A stretch of 64,000 nt of DNA from Anabaena minutissima FACHB-250 (lineage in GTDB: Bacteria; Cyanobacteriota; Cyanobacteriia; Cyanobacteriales; Nostocaceae), in contig NZ_JACJRG010000028.1 of the NCBI RefSeq assembly GCF_014697125.1, forward strand, positions 1 to 64,000, read 5' to 3'. Positions 51,333 to 60,366 of the stretch are shown here, piece by piece; position 1 is the first letter of the stretch, and the number at the start of each line of letters is the position of its first letter. The notes beneath the pieces were generated by a model. It was given only the letters and a program-made list of their open reading frames with translations, was not told where the DNA came from and searched no databases. Position numbers and translations under genes: made by a program.

Positions 51333-52817
51333 TTACCAGTCTGCAATTAACCTGGCTTTTCTGAGCAGGAATTTCAAGACTATTTCTTTGCGGGAAATAA
51401 TATCGGCTCGTCCTTCCATTCCTGGTTGAATATTACATTGATGGTTGCTTCTACCAAATGAAAAGCTTTCTGGGAGTATCATCACCTCATAAACAGAACT
51501 TGCACTACCTTGTGCGGGATGAGACTGATTTACTTGAGATTTGATAGTATCTTCAGAAATTTGACTGACAACACCTTTAAGAGTCCCATAGTCGGGATAG
51601 GGACAAGCAGAAACCCGCATCTGTACTTCTTGACCTTTTGCCAACTTACTTACATCATCAGGGAAAACTGCGGCTTTGATGACTAAGGGTGCATTGCTAG
51701 GGACAATTTGAGCAATTTCCTCACCCAGTTGCACCGATTGACCGGGGTTTCGCAGGTTGAGTTGAGAGAGAATCCCGTCTTCGGTGACTGTAATCTTGGT
51801 CTGGCTGAGGTCGCTTTCCACTTGTTGTAGTTCGCTGGTGTCACGCTGGATCTGATTTTTAATTTGAATCCTCTGCTGTAACAAAGCTTCCCATTCTCGG
51901 TTGAGGGTGGCGAGAGTAGCTTGACCGCTAGCAATTTCTTGGGCGATAGTTTGTTTAGCGATCGCAACTTCAGAATCACTGGGATTAAGAGCCGTTTGGG
52001 TGCGGCGTAGTTTGGCTCGTTCTGCGGCTACAGCTTGTTGTCGTTGGGCAATAATTTGCTGTTGCGCCTCTACATTAGCTCGTTGCACCTCAACCGCTTG
52101 TTTTTGTTGAACTACATCTAACTGCACTTCTTCTAATTGATTCAAAGATAAAGCACCAGCTTGGACTACTTTCTGATAGCGATCGCGTTTGGCTTGAGCT
52201 GCACTCAACGCCGCTTCTGTAGACTGGAGGTTAGCACGAGCTGAACGCAGTTCCACCTGTGCTTGAGACCATTCATTTTGGACTCTCTTTAAATTCGCCT
52301 CGGCTGCTTCTACTTCCGCCTGGACAGTAATTTGTTGGTCTCGATAATTGCGTTGGGTGCGATGGAATGCGGTTTGAGCCGAAGTCACTACACGGTTTTT
52401 GCGCTCGGTTTCCGCTTGAATTTGCCGATTCAAAGCTGTAATTTGGGCATCGATTTGCAGCAGTTGCAGTTGTGTCTGCTGGATGTTGCTTTGCAATTGA
52501 CTTTTTTGAGTTTGCAGGCGGGAATCATCAAGAGTGGCTAACACGTCTCCTTTTTTTACTACCTGATTTTCTTTGAAAAATATATTTGTTATCTGACCTG
52601 CTGTAGCTGCTTGCACCAGCCGCAATTCTCCTGTGGGACGGACACTCGCCTGTCCTTTAACGGTTACTTTATATTCAATAATAGAAGAGAGTGCGATCGC
52701 TACCCCAACAGCACCGACGACAACCAGACCGCCTAATCTCGCCCAATTACCAATCGGTGGGAGAAATTCATTGCTTGCAACTAGGGGTAGAGAGTCTGCG
52801 TTAATTTGGTTAACCAT
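51333..52817 (-). CDS. HlyD-family membrane fusion protein
   Basis: About 494 residues. A membrane segment near the N-terminus (LGGLVVVGAVGVAIALSSII), a biotinyl-lipoyl-like half (GQITNIFFKENQVVKKGDVL), a long periplasmic coiled coil (about residues 110-350, Gln-rich), and the second half (ILSQLNLRNPGQSVQLGEEI). It bridges the inner-membrane exporter to an outer-membrane channel. The ATG at 52817 is preferred; the frame opens with TTG at 52883, inside the upstream gene. It is the downstream partner of the C39-ABC exporter. Confidence 0.9.
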   Translation of the reverse strand: MVNQINADSLPLVASNEFLPPIGNWARLGGLVVVGAVGVAIALSSIIEYKVTVKGQASVRPTGELRLVQAATAGQITNIFFKENQVVKKGDVLATLDDSRLQTQKSQLQSNIQQTQLQLLQIDAQITALNRQIQAETERKNRVVTSAQTAFHRTQRNYRDQQITVQAEVEAAEANLKRVQNEWSQAQVELRSARANLQSTEAALSAAQAKRDRYQKVVQAGALSLNQLEEVQLDVVQQKQAVEVQRANVEAQQQIIAQRQQAVAAERAKLRRTQTALNPSDSEVAIAKQTIAQEIASGQATLATLNREWEALLQQRIQIKNQIQRDTSELQQVESDLSQTKITVTEDGILSQLNLRNPGQSVQLGEEIAQIVPSNAPLVIKAAVFPDDVSKLAKGQEVQMRVSACPYPDYGTLKGVVSQISEDTIKSQVNQSHPAQGSASSVYEVMILPESFSFGRSNHQCNIQPGMEGRADIISRKEIVLKFLLRKARLIADW

Positions 52818-52837
52818 GACAGTTTTCTGGGTAGAGA

Positions 52838-55066
52838 TTAGCGAATGCTGCTTGGGGAAATTGCATTTGGATGACAGTTGCAAGAATTTTTGGTAAAACC
52901 ATTGACTCTCGATAAATCAACCCCATCGAGAAAATCTAAATGCTCACCAGCTTGACGACACAGAACCTCTGGAGAACCTTGAATTTTTAATTTCCCTTGT
53001 TCCAACATGACAATCCAATCAGCTTGCTGGATGACTTTGGGACGGTGGCTAATTAAAATCGTGGTTTGACCTTGGCGGTGAGTTAGCAACTGGCTTAATA
53101 CTTCGGCTTCACTAACTGGGTCGAGTGCGCCAGTAGATTCATCTAAAATTAGGACTGGCGGGTTATTGACAATGGCTCTGGCGATCGCTAATCTCTGCCG
53201 TTGTCCCCCTGAAAGATTAGCCCCAAATTCTCCTAAGACCGTTTGATATTTGTCGGGGAGGTTGCTAATAAACTCATCAGCCCCAGCAATCTGACAAGCT
53301 TTTACAATCTGCTCAAAGCTAATATCAGGCGAACCTAAACGGAAGTTTTCCATAATCGACCGACTCCAAAAGTGAGCGTCTTGCGGAACTAGAACCACTT
53401 GTTGACGGAAACAGTCTAGAGCCAGGTCTTCGAGATTATAAATACCAAAGCGAATATTGCCAGACTGGAGTTGATATAAACCGGCAATCAATTTAGCTAG
53501 GGTGCTTTTACCACAGCCAGATTTACCAATGAGGGCAATTACCTGACCGCCAGGAATAGTTAGAGAGAAATCTTCTAGCAGTTCAACTCTACCTGGATGA
53601 TGAAAGTTGAGGTTGGTACAGTTGATGTCTGCGTTGCTCTGAATTTTTACCCAAGGCTTTTGCTGATTATCTAAAGTTTCTGGGGTCGCGTCAATGACTT
53701 CTGTCAGGCGTTGAGTAGCAGTTTTCGCACGGGTGAACTCATCAACAAAATCGATAGTAGTTTGAATAAAGCTGGTAAAGTTGCCATTCATGCTATTAAA
53801 TGCCAGGAGCATCCCAATAGATAATTCCTGTCGAATTACTAAGGTGCTGCCGAACCAGATTAAAGCGATGCTACCAATGTTAGATACTAAATTTGAGAAG
53901 ACACCGTTAACAATACCAATTTGAATAGTACGGAAGGTAAGGTTAGCCAGATTACTAAAACGACCTTGGAATTCTTCCCAGAATTGGGGAGCAGCAGCAG
54001 TAGTTTTTAAGGTAATTGCACCTTTGAAAGTTTCTACTAAAACGCCTTGATTTTCGGCAGATAAAACTAGAACACTACGAATTTTTTGTTGTAAGGTGGG
54101 TAAAAAAACTACTGTAGATATGGTCATGAAAAGAGCGATCGCACCAGCCAAAACTGTGAGTTTTATACTGTAAAACAGCATGAAGCCTAAAGAAACCAGG
54201 GCAATAAAAAGCTGGCTGGGCAGACTCACAACAGCTTGAGAAATTAACTGATTAATTTGTTGAATATCTTCAAGACGACTGACAATTTCGCCACTGCGAC
54301 GGGATTCATAGTAACTTAAAGGTAGGCGGAGAATTTGCCGTCCAAATTCAAAAATTAGTCCTAGTTGCAGACGTTGAGCAAAATGAGCAACAAGATTTGA
54401 TTGTGCTAACCGTAGGCTACTGCTAACTAGGTGCATAACAATAACACCAATAGCAACACTAGTTAGAAGTTGGGTGTCTCCCCGCACTAGCACATCATCG
54501 GTGAGAATTTGCAACAGGAAGGGAGAAGCGAGGGAAAGTAAACCTAAAACCGAGTTGAGTAACAATGTTTGGCTAAGAATGCCGCGATAAGGGGCAATAC
54601 GACGCAGAAAGCGACCAAAACCGCCAATTTTCTCTTGTTCATCTTCCTGGGCAAAAAAGCGGACTGGATCTGGTTCTAGCAGAAGCATTACTCCGTTTGT
54701 CCATCCTTCGAGAAGGGACTTTTTTTCTAGATAACGGATGCCTACACCTGGGTCAGCAACGACGTATTTATTGCCCTGTTTACCATACAAAACTACCCAG
54801 TGATAACCTTTCCAGTGCATGATAGCTGGTAAGGGGATGGCTTTTTCATTGACGGCTGCCAGAGGTACTTTCACTGTTCGTGTATTGAAACCAAGAGCTT
54901 CAGCTCCTCGTTTCAAGCCTAGTAATGTGGTTCCTTGTTGTCTAGTTCCTACTGTTTCCCGGATGTAATTGATAGTGAAGGTCTTGCCGTAATATTTGGC
55001 AATAGAAGCAAGACTTGCTGCTCCACAGTCTTCTTCGCTATTTTGTTTAACAAGTTGGTATTTCAT
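52838..55066 (-). CDS. peptidase C39-ABC exporter (PCAT)
   Basis: 742 residues. N-terminal C39 protease with Cys14 in SEEDCGAASLASIAKYYG, His in HWVVLYG, and Asp in VADPGVG, which cleaves double-glycine leaders. A six-helix ABC membrane domain (about 160-450) follows. The nucleotide-binding domain has Walker A GKSGCGKST, signature LSGGQRQRLAIARAI, and Walker B VLILDEST. This is the exporter architecture for bacteriocin-like peptides. The radical SAM maturase and peptide genes lie upstream and HlyD follows. Confidence 0.94.
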   Translation of the reverse strand: MKYQLVKQNSEEDCGAASLASIAKYYGKTFTINYIRETVGTRQQGTTLLGLKRGAEALGFNTRTVKVPLAAVNEKAIPLPAIMHWKGYHWVVLYGKQGNKYVVADPGVGIRYLEKKSLLEGWTNGVMLLLEPDPVRFFAQEDEQEKIGGFGRFLRRIAPYRGILSQTLLLNSVLGLLSLASPFLLQILTDDVLVRGDTQLLTSVAIGVIVMHLVSSSLRLAQSNLVAHFAQRLQLGLIFEFGRQILRLPLSYYESRRSGEIVSRLEDIQQINQLISQAVVSLPSQLFIALVSLGFMLFYSIKLTVLAGAIALFMTISTVVFLPTLQQKIRSVLVLSAENQGVLVETFKGAITLKTTAAAPQFWEEFQGRFSNLANLTFRTIQIGIVNGVFSNLVSNIGSIALIWFGSTLVIRQELSIGMLLAFNSMNGNFTSFIQTTIDFVDEFTRAKTATQRLTEVIDATPETLDNQQKPWVKIQSNADINCTNLNFHHPGRVELLEDFSLTIPGGQVIALIGKSGCGKSTLAKLIAGLYQLQSGNIRFGIYNLEDLALDCFRQQVVLVPQDAHFWSRSIMENFRLGSPDISFEQIVKACQIAGADEFISNLPDKYQTVLGEFGANLSGGQRQRLAIARAIVNNPPVLILDESTGALDPVSEAEVLSQLLTHRQGQTTILISHRPKVIQQADWIVMLEQGKLKIQGSPEVLCRQAGEHLDFLDGVDLSRVNGFTKNSCNCHPNAISPSSIR

Positions 55067-55380
55067 TATTTATATCTTCTATACTAATTAGTTATTTTTT
55101 ATGTGAGCCTTTTCTAGTGATAGTGAATAATTTACTTGTTTGAAATTTTCTTGTGCTTTTAATTTTATAAGTTAAATTAAATATTCCTTCTAAAATTTTT
55201 CAATAACTAAATCTAAAACTAACGCTATTATTTTATTTTTAACGACATATTTTATATAGATTAATTCTTGTTTAAATGAAGGATATTTTTGTGCAAGTCC
55301 ATCCTAATTATCTAGGATGGACAAAATTTTATGGCGTATTAAAAGCCTTCATGAAACTATGAAACATGAAGCCTACACCT
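55067..55380. other. leader region of exporter, with hairpins
   Basis: Contains two inverted repeats: 55344-55374 (terminator-like) and GTCCATCCTA/TAGGATGGAC (55297-55322). No gene seen. The exporter is probably transcribed from its own promoter or by readthrough. Confidence 0.5.
55340..55374 (-). terminator. terminator after peptide gene
   Basis: On the minus strand AGGCTTCATG and CATGAAGGCT (one mismatch) enclose TTTCATAGTTT, followed by TTTTAAT. It begins 7 bp after the peptide stop codon, giving extra peptide transcript relative to the exporter. Confidence 0.65.
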
Positions 55381-55581
55381 CTAAGATACATTTAAGGATT
55401 CACTTGTAGCATAAGTAAGTTTGCCATTTATTCCACAAATAAGATTAGGGCAACGACCAATTTTAGTTCCACAAAGCCCCCCTGTTATTGCTTCTATGCT
55501 TTCAAGATCGAGATCGACTATCTCATTTAAAGACTCAATTTCATTCATATTTTGGGGTACGATCTCATGGTTTTGGTTCAT
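55381..55581 (-). CDS. double-glycine precursor peptide with three Cys
   Basis: 66 residues. Leader ends in LDLESIEAITGG, matching the C39 cleavage consensus. The predicted core begins LCGTKIGRCPNLICGINGKL with Cys at core positions 2, 9 and 14, then a Ser/Thr-rich tail. The SD sequence AAGGAGAC precedes the ATG. Adjacent radical SAM maturase suggests a thioether or other cross-linked peptide (sactipeptide or ranthipeptide-like), which is inference. Its own terminator follows. Confidence 0.8.
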   Translation of the reverse strand: MNQNHEIVPQNMNEIESLNEIVDLDLESIEAITGGLCGTKIGRCPNLICGINGKLTYATSESLNVS

Positions 55582-55754
55582 GATATGTCTCCTTCTGTTT
55601 TACAGATTGTGTTGTTTACAAAAACTGATTGCGTTGAATATTGAAAGAATGGAAAATACAATCTAATGGGTGGATCTTTGTTTCTCATCTTGAGTTAATT
55701 ACAAATGATATTGGCAAAAATGAAAATACATCATTATCACGGATGAATTGATTT

Positions 55755-57263
55755 TCAGTCTGTACAAAGTTTTTCAGGCTTAAAAGATACTTCAATCCTA
55801 TCGACATAATCTTTATAAGCTTCAGCCGCACTAGAACGGAAGCGATTAGCAAATCCATCACAATAGTTTGTATGAAATTTACCTTTATGACTCATTGCTA
55901 AAGCCGCACAACCACCACCACAATAGAAGGCATAGCGACACTTACGACAAACCGGATTTGATATGACTGTGCGGTTTCGCCAAGTTTGATTTAATTCCTC
56001 ATTTAAAACTACTTCGTTCTCTTCATTTATGTAGCCAATGCGAATTTTTTGATCTCCTGTTTTTTCCCAACAAGCATAAATATCTCCAAAGGCATCAAAG
56101 ATGTACATCTTATTGTGTGCGCCACAAAAACTAGCCTTGAAGTTAGGTAATGGATTTTCTTTCTGTTCAAATATCTGTCTTGCCCGATCCATCAAACCAT
56201 CATCTGGGCGAGTAATTATTTTCATTTGGGGGTATTGCTGGTGCATTCCATCTAATGCTTTATCTAACTCCCAGGAATTGAATGTAGTTTTGATACTTGT
56301 GTTGTTATTTAATTCACTAGTAGTAATCGGTGCAGTATAGGTAGAAAAATTTTGGTAGCTGTTCCATCCTCGTGCAATTATCTCATCAGCTAATTCAGGG
56401 AGTTCGTGGATATTGTTGCGGTCAATATTCATCCGAACACTGATCTGAACCCCTAAATCTAATGCCTTTGTAATGTTGCGAGCAATTTTCTCAAAAGAAC
56501 CACTTCCATCAGCATAGATACGTCGCTTGTCATGTTCACTAGGAGGTCCATCAAGAGTGATCTGAAGATTGGAAATTTTATCTTTTCCTAGTATATCTTG
56601 ATAAGCTTCCAACTCAGTCCCGTTAGTAACAGCCGAAAAACTTGCTTTACCCAAAGACAATGTTTTATTAATGATGTATTCAACAATAGGGCGACTTTCT
56701 GCTAACAAAGGTTCGCCCCCAAAGAAAGTAATATTGCGGGGTAAATCCATCTCTTCTGTCACCCCATGTCCTGCCTCAATTTGGGGCATGGCAGCAAATA
56801 TTCTATCTACTATCTCTGGCTGCATTGTTCGTAGCAAATGTTTAAAAATAGGATTTGTCCGCATATGGTCTTGAAAACAATAGGGACAACGCAGATTACA
56901 GCTATAGGTAGGCATAAATATATAACTGGGCATCAAGCGAGATGCTAAATGGTGCAGTTTTATTGCCATCTTGGTGAAGAATTCTTGTTCTTCTTCCAAC
57001 GTCATTTCGGTCAAGTAACCTCGCTTTATGAGTAACTCTATTGTTTCAGTAGAAGGAGGTATCACGTCACCATCAATCGGTAGTTCAGGACTCCAGTCAC
57101 CATAGAGAGGTTTTGGGGGACACTTGACTTCTAATGAACGCAAATAAGTAGCTACCCGTCGTGAAACATTATCGTAAGCACCTGTATAGCCATGAACGAG
57201 AAGCATTTTTTCTTGATTATTGGGTAAATCAACATAGATTGTGTAACTACTTGTACGCAACAT
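55755..57263 (-). CDS. radical SAM/SPASM peptide maturase
   Basis: 502 residues. Radical SAM motif CNLRCPYC (Cys122, 126, 129), then FFGGEPLLAESRPIVEYI and LQITLDGPPSEHDKRR. The SPASM-type auxiliary cluster region (CRKCRYAFYCGGGCAALA) is near the C-terminus. The N-terminal 110 residues (YTIYVDLPNNQEKMLLVHGY) are a peptide-binding-like region found in RiPP maturases. This class crosslinks Cys or other side chains of precursor peptides. It is the first gene of the peptide locus upstream of the 66-residue peptide, 173 bp away. Confidence 0.9.
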   Translation of the reverse strand: MLRTSSYTIYVDLPNNQEKMLLVHGYTGAYDNVSRRVATYLRSLEVKCPPKPLYGDWSPELPIDGDVIPPSTETIELLIKRGYLTEMTLEEEQEFFTKMAIKLHHLASRLMPSYIFMPTYSCNLRCPYCFQDHMRTNPIFKHLLRTMQPEIVDRIFAAMPQIEAGHGVTEEMDLPRNITFFGGEPLLAESRPIVEYIINKTLSLGKASFSAVTNGTELEAYQDILGKDKISNLQITLDGPPSEHDKRRIYADGSGSFEKIARNITKALDLGVQISVRMNIDRNNIHELPELADEIIARGWNSYQNFSTYTAPITTSELNNNTSIKTTFNSWELDKALDGMHQQYPQMKIITRPDDGLMDRARQIFEQKENPLPNFKASFCGAHNKMYIFDAFGDIYACWEKTGDQKIRIGYINEENEVVLNEELNQTWRNRTVISNPVCRKCRYAFYCGGGCAALAMSHKGKFHTNYCDGFANRFRSSAAEAYKDYVDRIEVSFKPEKLCTD

Positions 57264-57303
57264 AATTCTTTAAAGGGTATTGTGAACTTGTGATCAAAAA
57301 TCT

Positions 57304-57413
57304 GATATAGGAATCCGACTTGATTCTTGCTAAGTATACTGAGAAAGAAACCTTTGTATGACAAGCTTCTAGGCAATTTGGTTTTTCAAAAATCAAATAG
57401 GAGTCCTATATAT
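57304..57413. mobile_element. MITE-like repeat, copy B
   Basis: About 110 bp, homologous to 11758-11864. Inverted ends ATATAGGAATCC and GGAGTCCTATAT (one mismatch). It overlaps no gene start but lies between the maturase and the 55-residue peptide gene. Confidence 0.65.
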
Positions 57414-57546
57414 ACGAAGCTGTTATTTACTAATTGAAGAGATAGCTCTGGTAATTTTAGTTAGCAAATAGCTTCTTTGAACTAATATTCTTGGCAATTT
57501 TCTGCACTCAAGCTGTTACGATATTCTTTATTTTTCTACACTCAAA

Positions 57547-57714
57547 TTAATGAAGTGCAATGCCCAGTTGCTTAAAATTGTTTATGCAAGAGACTCCACG
57601 ATTTGCTTCTTGATTACCCCCTACAATAGTTTCCAGGCTAGTATTTGTTAATTTAACCAGCCCTGCTGGATTTCCTTCAGATTTCCACGCCCGGATAATG
57701 TCAATATTTGTCAT
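57547..57714 (-). CDS. 55-residue double-glycine precursor peptide (mersacidin-type leader)
   Basis: Translated by hand. M-TNIDIIRAWKSEGNPAGLV is followed by KLTNTSLETIVGG and a core NQEANRGVSCINNFKQLGIA-LH. The leader strongly resembles the mersacidin/lichenicidin-family lantibiotic leader seen in cyanobacteria (M-x-N-I-D-I-I-R-A-W-K, NPAG, GG). The core has a single Cys and few Ser/Thr, so a lanthionine ring is doubtful. SD AAGGAG sits eight bases before the ATG. No LanM-type synthetase is in the window. Confidence 0.8.
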   Translation of the reverse strand: MTNIDIIRAWKSEGNPAGLVKLTNTSLETIVGGNQEANRGVSCINNFKQLGIALH

Positions 57715-57936
57715 GTTTGTACTCCTTCAATGTTTGCAAGGATATTCAGAAATTGACCTTGGCTTTAAGGGATTAACCTGTGTTTCGGTTGTTCTGTGCT
57801 TCTCTACGATGGCTTTGAGTGTTTATGCAGCTAGCAGGAAATTTTTTTCCAAAATGTAGAAGTTACCTGGATTGCTTTGTATTACAATTAAGTAGAAATT
57901 CGTAAACTCTAAATTTTCTATAGTCACATAAATTTC
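57715..57936. promoter_or_regulatory. divergent promoter region
   Basis: 222 bp between the 55-residue peptide gene (minus) and the sigma-like gene (plus). It must carry both promoters; no specific boxes are assigned. Confidence 0.5.
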
Positions 57937-59097
57937 ATGCAACCCCGACAGGGCATTATTGAAGTCTTCTCGACCTTTGTGCAGTTTGATGCAGATAGGT
58001 TCAGCCTTTGGGTAACAGATAGTAAACTACAGCGAAGTATCAAAAAATGCTTAGAAAAATACCCTCAGCAGAAATCTGATAATTTCTGGGTGCTTTATTG
58101 GTACAAAATCTGGCAAATGGAATCCAGTCCTCTAGCGACGGGGCATATTTCCGCTTATTTGCAGGAGGTATGCTTCTGGGTTGCTAGAAAAATAGCTGTA
58201 AACTTTATCAGTCAATTTTCGGTTGCTGATTGTTTTCAGATTGCTATTTCCTGCATTCATAAAATTCTCAAAAATTTTAATCCTGAATACAGCACAAGCT
58301 TAAAAAGTTATGCAGAATATGCTTTTGAGCGGTTTCTCAAAGACTCACTACGTTTAGGAAAGGAAGCAGATATCTGCACTGACTGGGCTTTATTGCATAA
58401 AATTAGTCGGAGACGTTTGCTAAATGCTTTAGAGAATGCTGGTTGTACCAGTCAAATTATCAATAGTTATGTCTTAGCTTGGGAATGTTTTAAGGAACTC
58501 TACACGAGTGATAGTCAAACTATCCGTCAGTTGGGAAAACCGGATACTGCAACATGGGAAGCAATTACTCAGCTTTACAATAGACAAAGCTTGAACCAAA
58601 TGACTCCAGAAACTTTGGAAAAATGCCTGAGTACCTGTGCTAAATCTGTACGAAACTTTCTATACCCCAAGTTTGTGTCTGTAGATGCTCCTATTCATGG
58701 GCAAGAATCAGGTAATTTATTAGATACATTACCCGCAGATTTACCAGCATCCTTACTTACAGAAATTATTGCCCAAGAGGAAGCCAAAACTAGACAAACA
58801 CAACAAGCACAATTAAACCAAGTTTTAATAGATGCTGTAGCAGCTTTGGATATTCAGTCTCAAAAATTACTCCAAACTTATTACGAGCAAAAGCTGACTC
58901 AACAACAAATTGCCGAACAGCTAGAAATGAAGCAATATACAGTTTCTCGCCGTCTTAGCAGTATTAAACGCTCATTACTCACAACCCTAACGCAGTGGAG
59001 TCAAAATCATTTGCATATCTCACCTACATCCGTCGTAGTGGATGGCGTAAGTAAAAGTCTGGAAGAATGGCTCAACAATTACTATAGAACCTCTTGA
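57937..59097 (+). CDS. sigma-70-like protein of CHAT/DUF1822 operon
   Basis: 386 residues. The C-terminal region 4-like helix-turn-helix is clear (LDIQSQKLLQTYYEQKLTQQ, then QIAEQLEMKQYTVSRRLSSI). Region 2 is only weakly recognisable (AYFQ... none; NPEYSTSLKSYAEYAFERFL may be region 2.4-like). It is a divergent sigma-70 family member, often found with DUF1822 and CHAT genes in cyanobacteria. The next gene starts 4 bp after the stop. Confidence 0.7.
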   Translation: MQPRQGIIEVFSTFVQFDADRFSLWVTDSKLQRSIKKCLEKYPQQKSDNFWVLYWYKIWQMESSPLATGHISAYLQEVCFWVARKIAVNFISQFSVADCFQIAISCIHKILKNFNPEYSTSLKSYAEYAFERFLKDSLRLGKEADICTDWALLHKISRRRLLNALENAGCTSQIINSYVLAWECFKELYTSDSQTIRQLGKPDTATWEAITQLYNRQSLNQMTPETLEKCLSTCAKSVRNFLYPKFVSVDAPIHGQESGNLLDTLPADLPASLLTEIIAQEEAKTRQTQQAQLNQVLIDAVAALDIQSQKLLQTYYEQKLTQQQIAEQLEMKQYTVSRRLSSIKRSLLTTLTQWSQNHLHISPTSVVVDGVSKSLEEWLNNYYRTS

Positions 59098-59101
59098 GAT
59101 T

Positions 59102-60259
59102 ATGTTTGATGCTGCTGTGGGTTTCGCTGTTGATAATGACTTAGTTCTAGAAATGATTCAGACATCACCAAATATAGAGCATAATTACTCTACGTCTGGT
59201 GGTTTTCAGCGTGCTTGGATCAATCAAGTTTGTTTAAGTACGTTTTTAGACTGGTTGCATGAGGAAATTACACCCAATGCTAGAGTGCATCCTAACACGG
59301 CTATACTACCGAGTGTTTGGGAAGTAGTGAATGGTACAGCTATAAGTTTTGATAACTCCCGGTTGGTGTTACTTCCTACCTTAGCGATGGATGTAGATGA
59401 GTTGCGTGTACCTCAAGAATGGGTAGATATTCCCGAATTGGTGGCTGATTATTACTTAACAGTGCAGGTAAATCCTGATGAAGAGTGGATCAGAATTGTG
59501 GGTTACACAACTCATCAACAACTGAAAACTTTGGGGGTTTATGATGCAGGCGATCGCACTTACAGTTTAGAATCTGATCAGCTCATCTCAGACCTAAATG
59601 TGCTTTGGGTAACTCGCCAATTGTCTCCTGAAGAAATCACTCGTGCGCCGGTTGCACCTCTACCACCCTTACCCCAAACCCAAGCAGAAAATTTACTCCA
59701 AAGATTAAGTAATGCAGATATTAAATTTCCCCGCCTAGAAGTTCCCTTTCCTCTTTGGGGAGCATTGATAGCACACGGCGGTTGGCGACAACATTTGTAT
59801 GAATTGCGCCAAGGAATTGTTCAACCAGCATCAATCGGGCAATGGTTGCAAGAAGGTGTATCAAATTTTGCTCAACAACTCGGCTGGGAACTAAGGCAAT
59901 TTACCGCACTATCTTCAGGAATGAGGAGTCGAGAAAGCCAAGCCTCTATTTTGGGTTGCTCTCGACAAATATTAGTATCTGGGAACACTTACGAGTTACG
60001 AGTTTTCCCCAAAGGTAATCCAGAAGAACAAATTTGGCGTTTTGAATTACGCAGTGCAAATCCAGACAATATGATTCCTGTAGGGTTTAAACTCTGGCTG
60101 CTGACCGAAGACTTACAAGCATTTCCTAACAATGAAGATACAGCAACAACGCCTGTAGAAGAATTGTCTGTAGAAGTAATGTTAGAACCGGGTGAAGGGT
60201 TGGTTTGGGAAGTCATACCTTTACCAGCAGAATATGAGCGAGAAATTTTACGTTTTTAG
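59102..60259 (+). CDS. DUF1822 family protein
   Basis: 385 residues. LPTLAMDVDELRVPQEWVDI, then the central segment (DAGDRTYSLESDQLISDLNV) and a C-terminal region (YELRVFPKGNPEEQIWRFEL, VELMLEPGEGLVWEV-like) resemble the DUF1822 family. Function unknown. Sits between the sigma-like gene and the CHAT gene, in an operon. Confidence 0.7.
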   Translation: MFDAAVGFAVDNDLVLEMIQTSPNIEHNYSTSGGFQRAWINQVCLSTFLDWLHEEITPNARVHPNTAILPSVWEVVNGTAISFDNSRLVLLPTLAMDVDELRVPQEWVDIPELVADYYLTVQVNPDEEWIRIVGYTTHQQLKTLGVYDAGDRTYSLESDQLISDLNVLWVTRQLSPEEITRAPVAPLPPLPQTQAENLLQRLSNADIKFPRLEVPFPLWGALIAHGGWRQHLYELRQGIVQPASIGQWLQEGVSNFAQQLGWELRQFTALSSGMRSRESQASILGCSRQILVSGNTYELRVFPKGNPEEQIWRFELRSANPDNMIPVGFKLWLLTEDLQAFPNNEDTATTPVEELSVEVMLEPGEGLVWEVIPLPAEYEREILRF

Positions 60260-60366
60260 TTGCAGCGTAAGTAGTTATCTGTGTCTGTGTGGTCTACAAG
60301 AATCTATCTTCACCTCAGAGGCACAGAGAAGAATCAATATGTTTTCTTGGCTGAGGGAGGTGGGGA

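Noticed and set aside
52818..52883. TTG start of HlyD inside the ABC gene
   Set aside because: The ATG at 52817 follows the ABC stop by 20 bp and gives a more usual N-terminus; the TTG has no good ribosome binding site.
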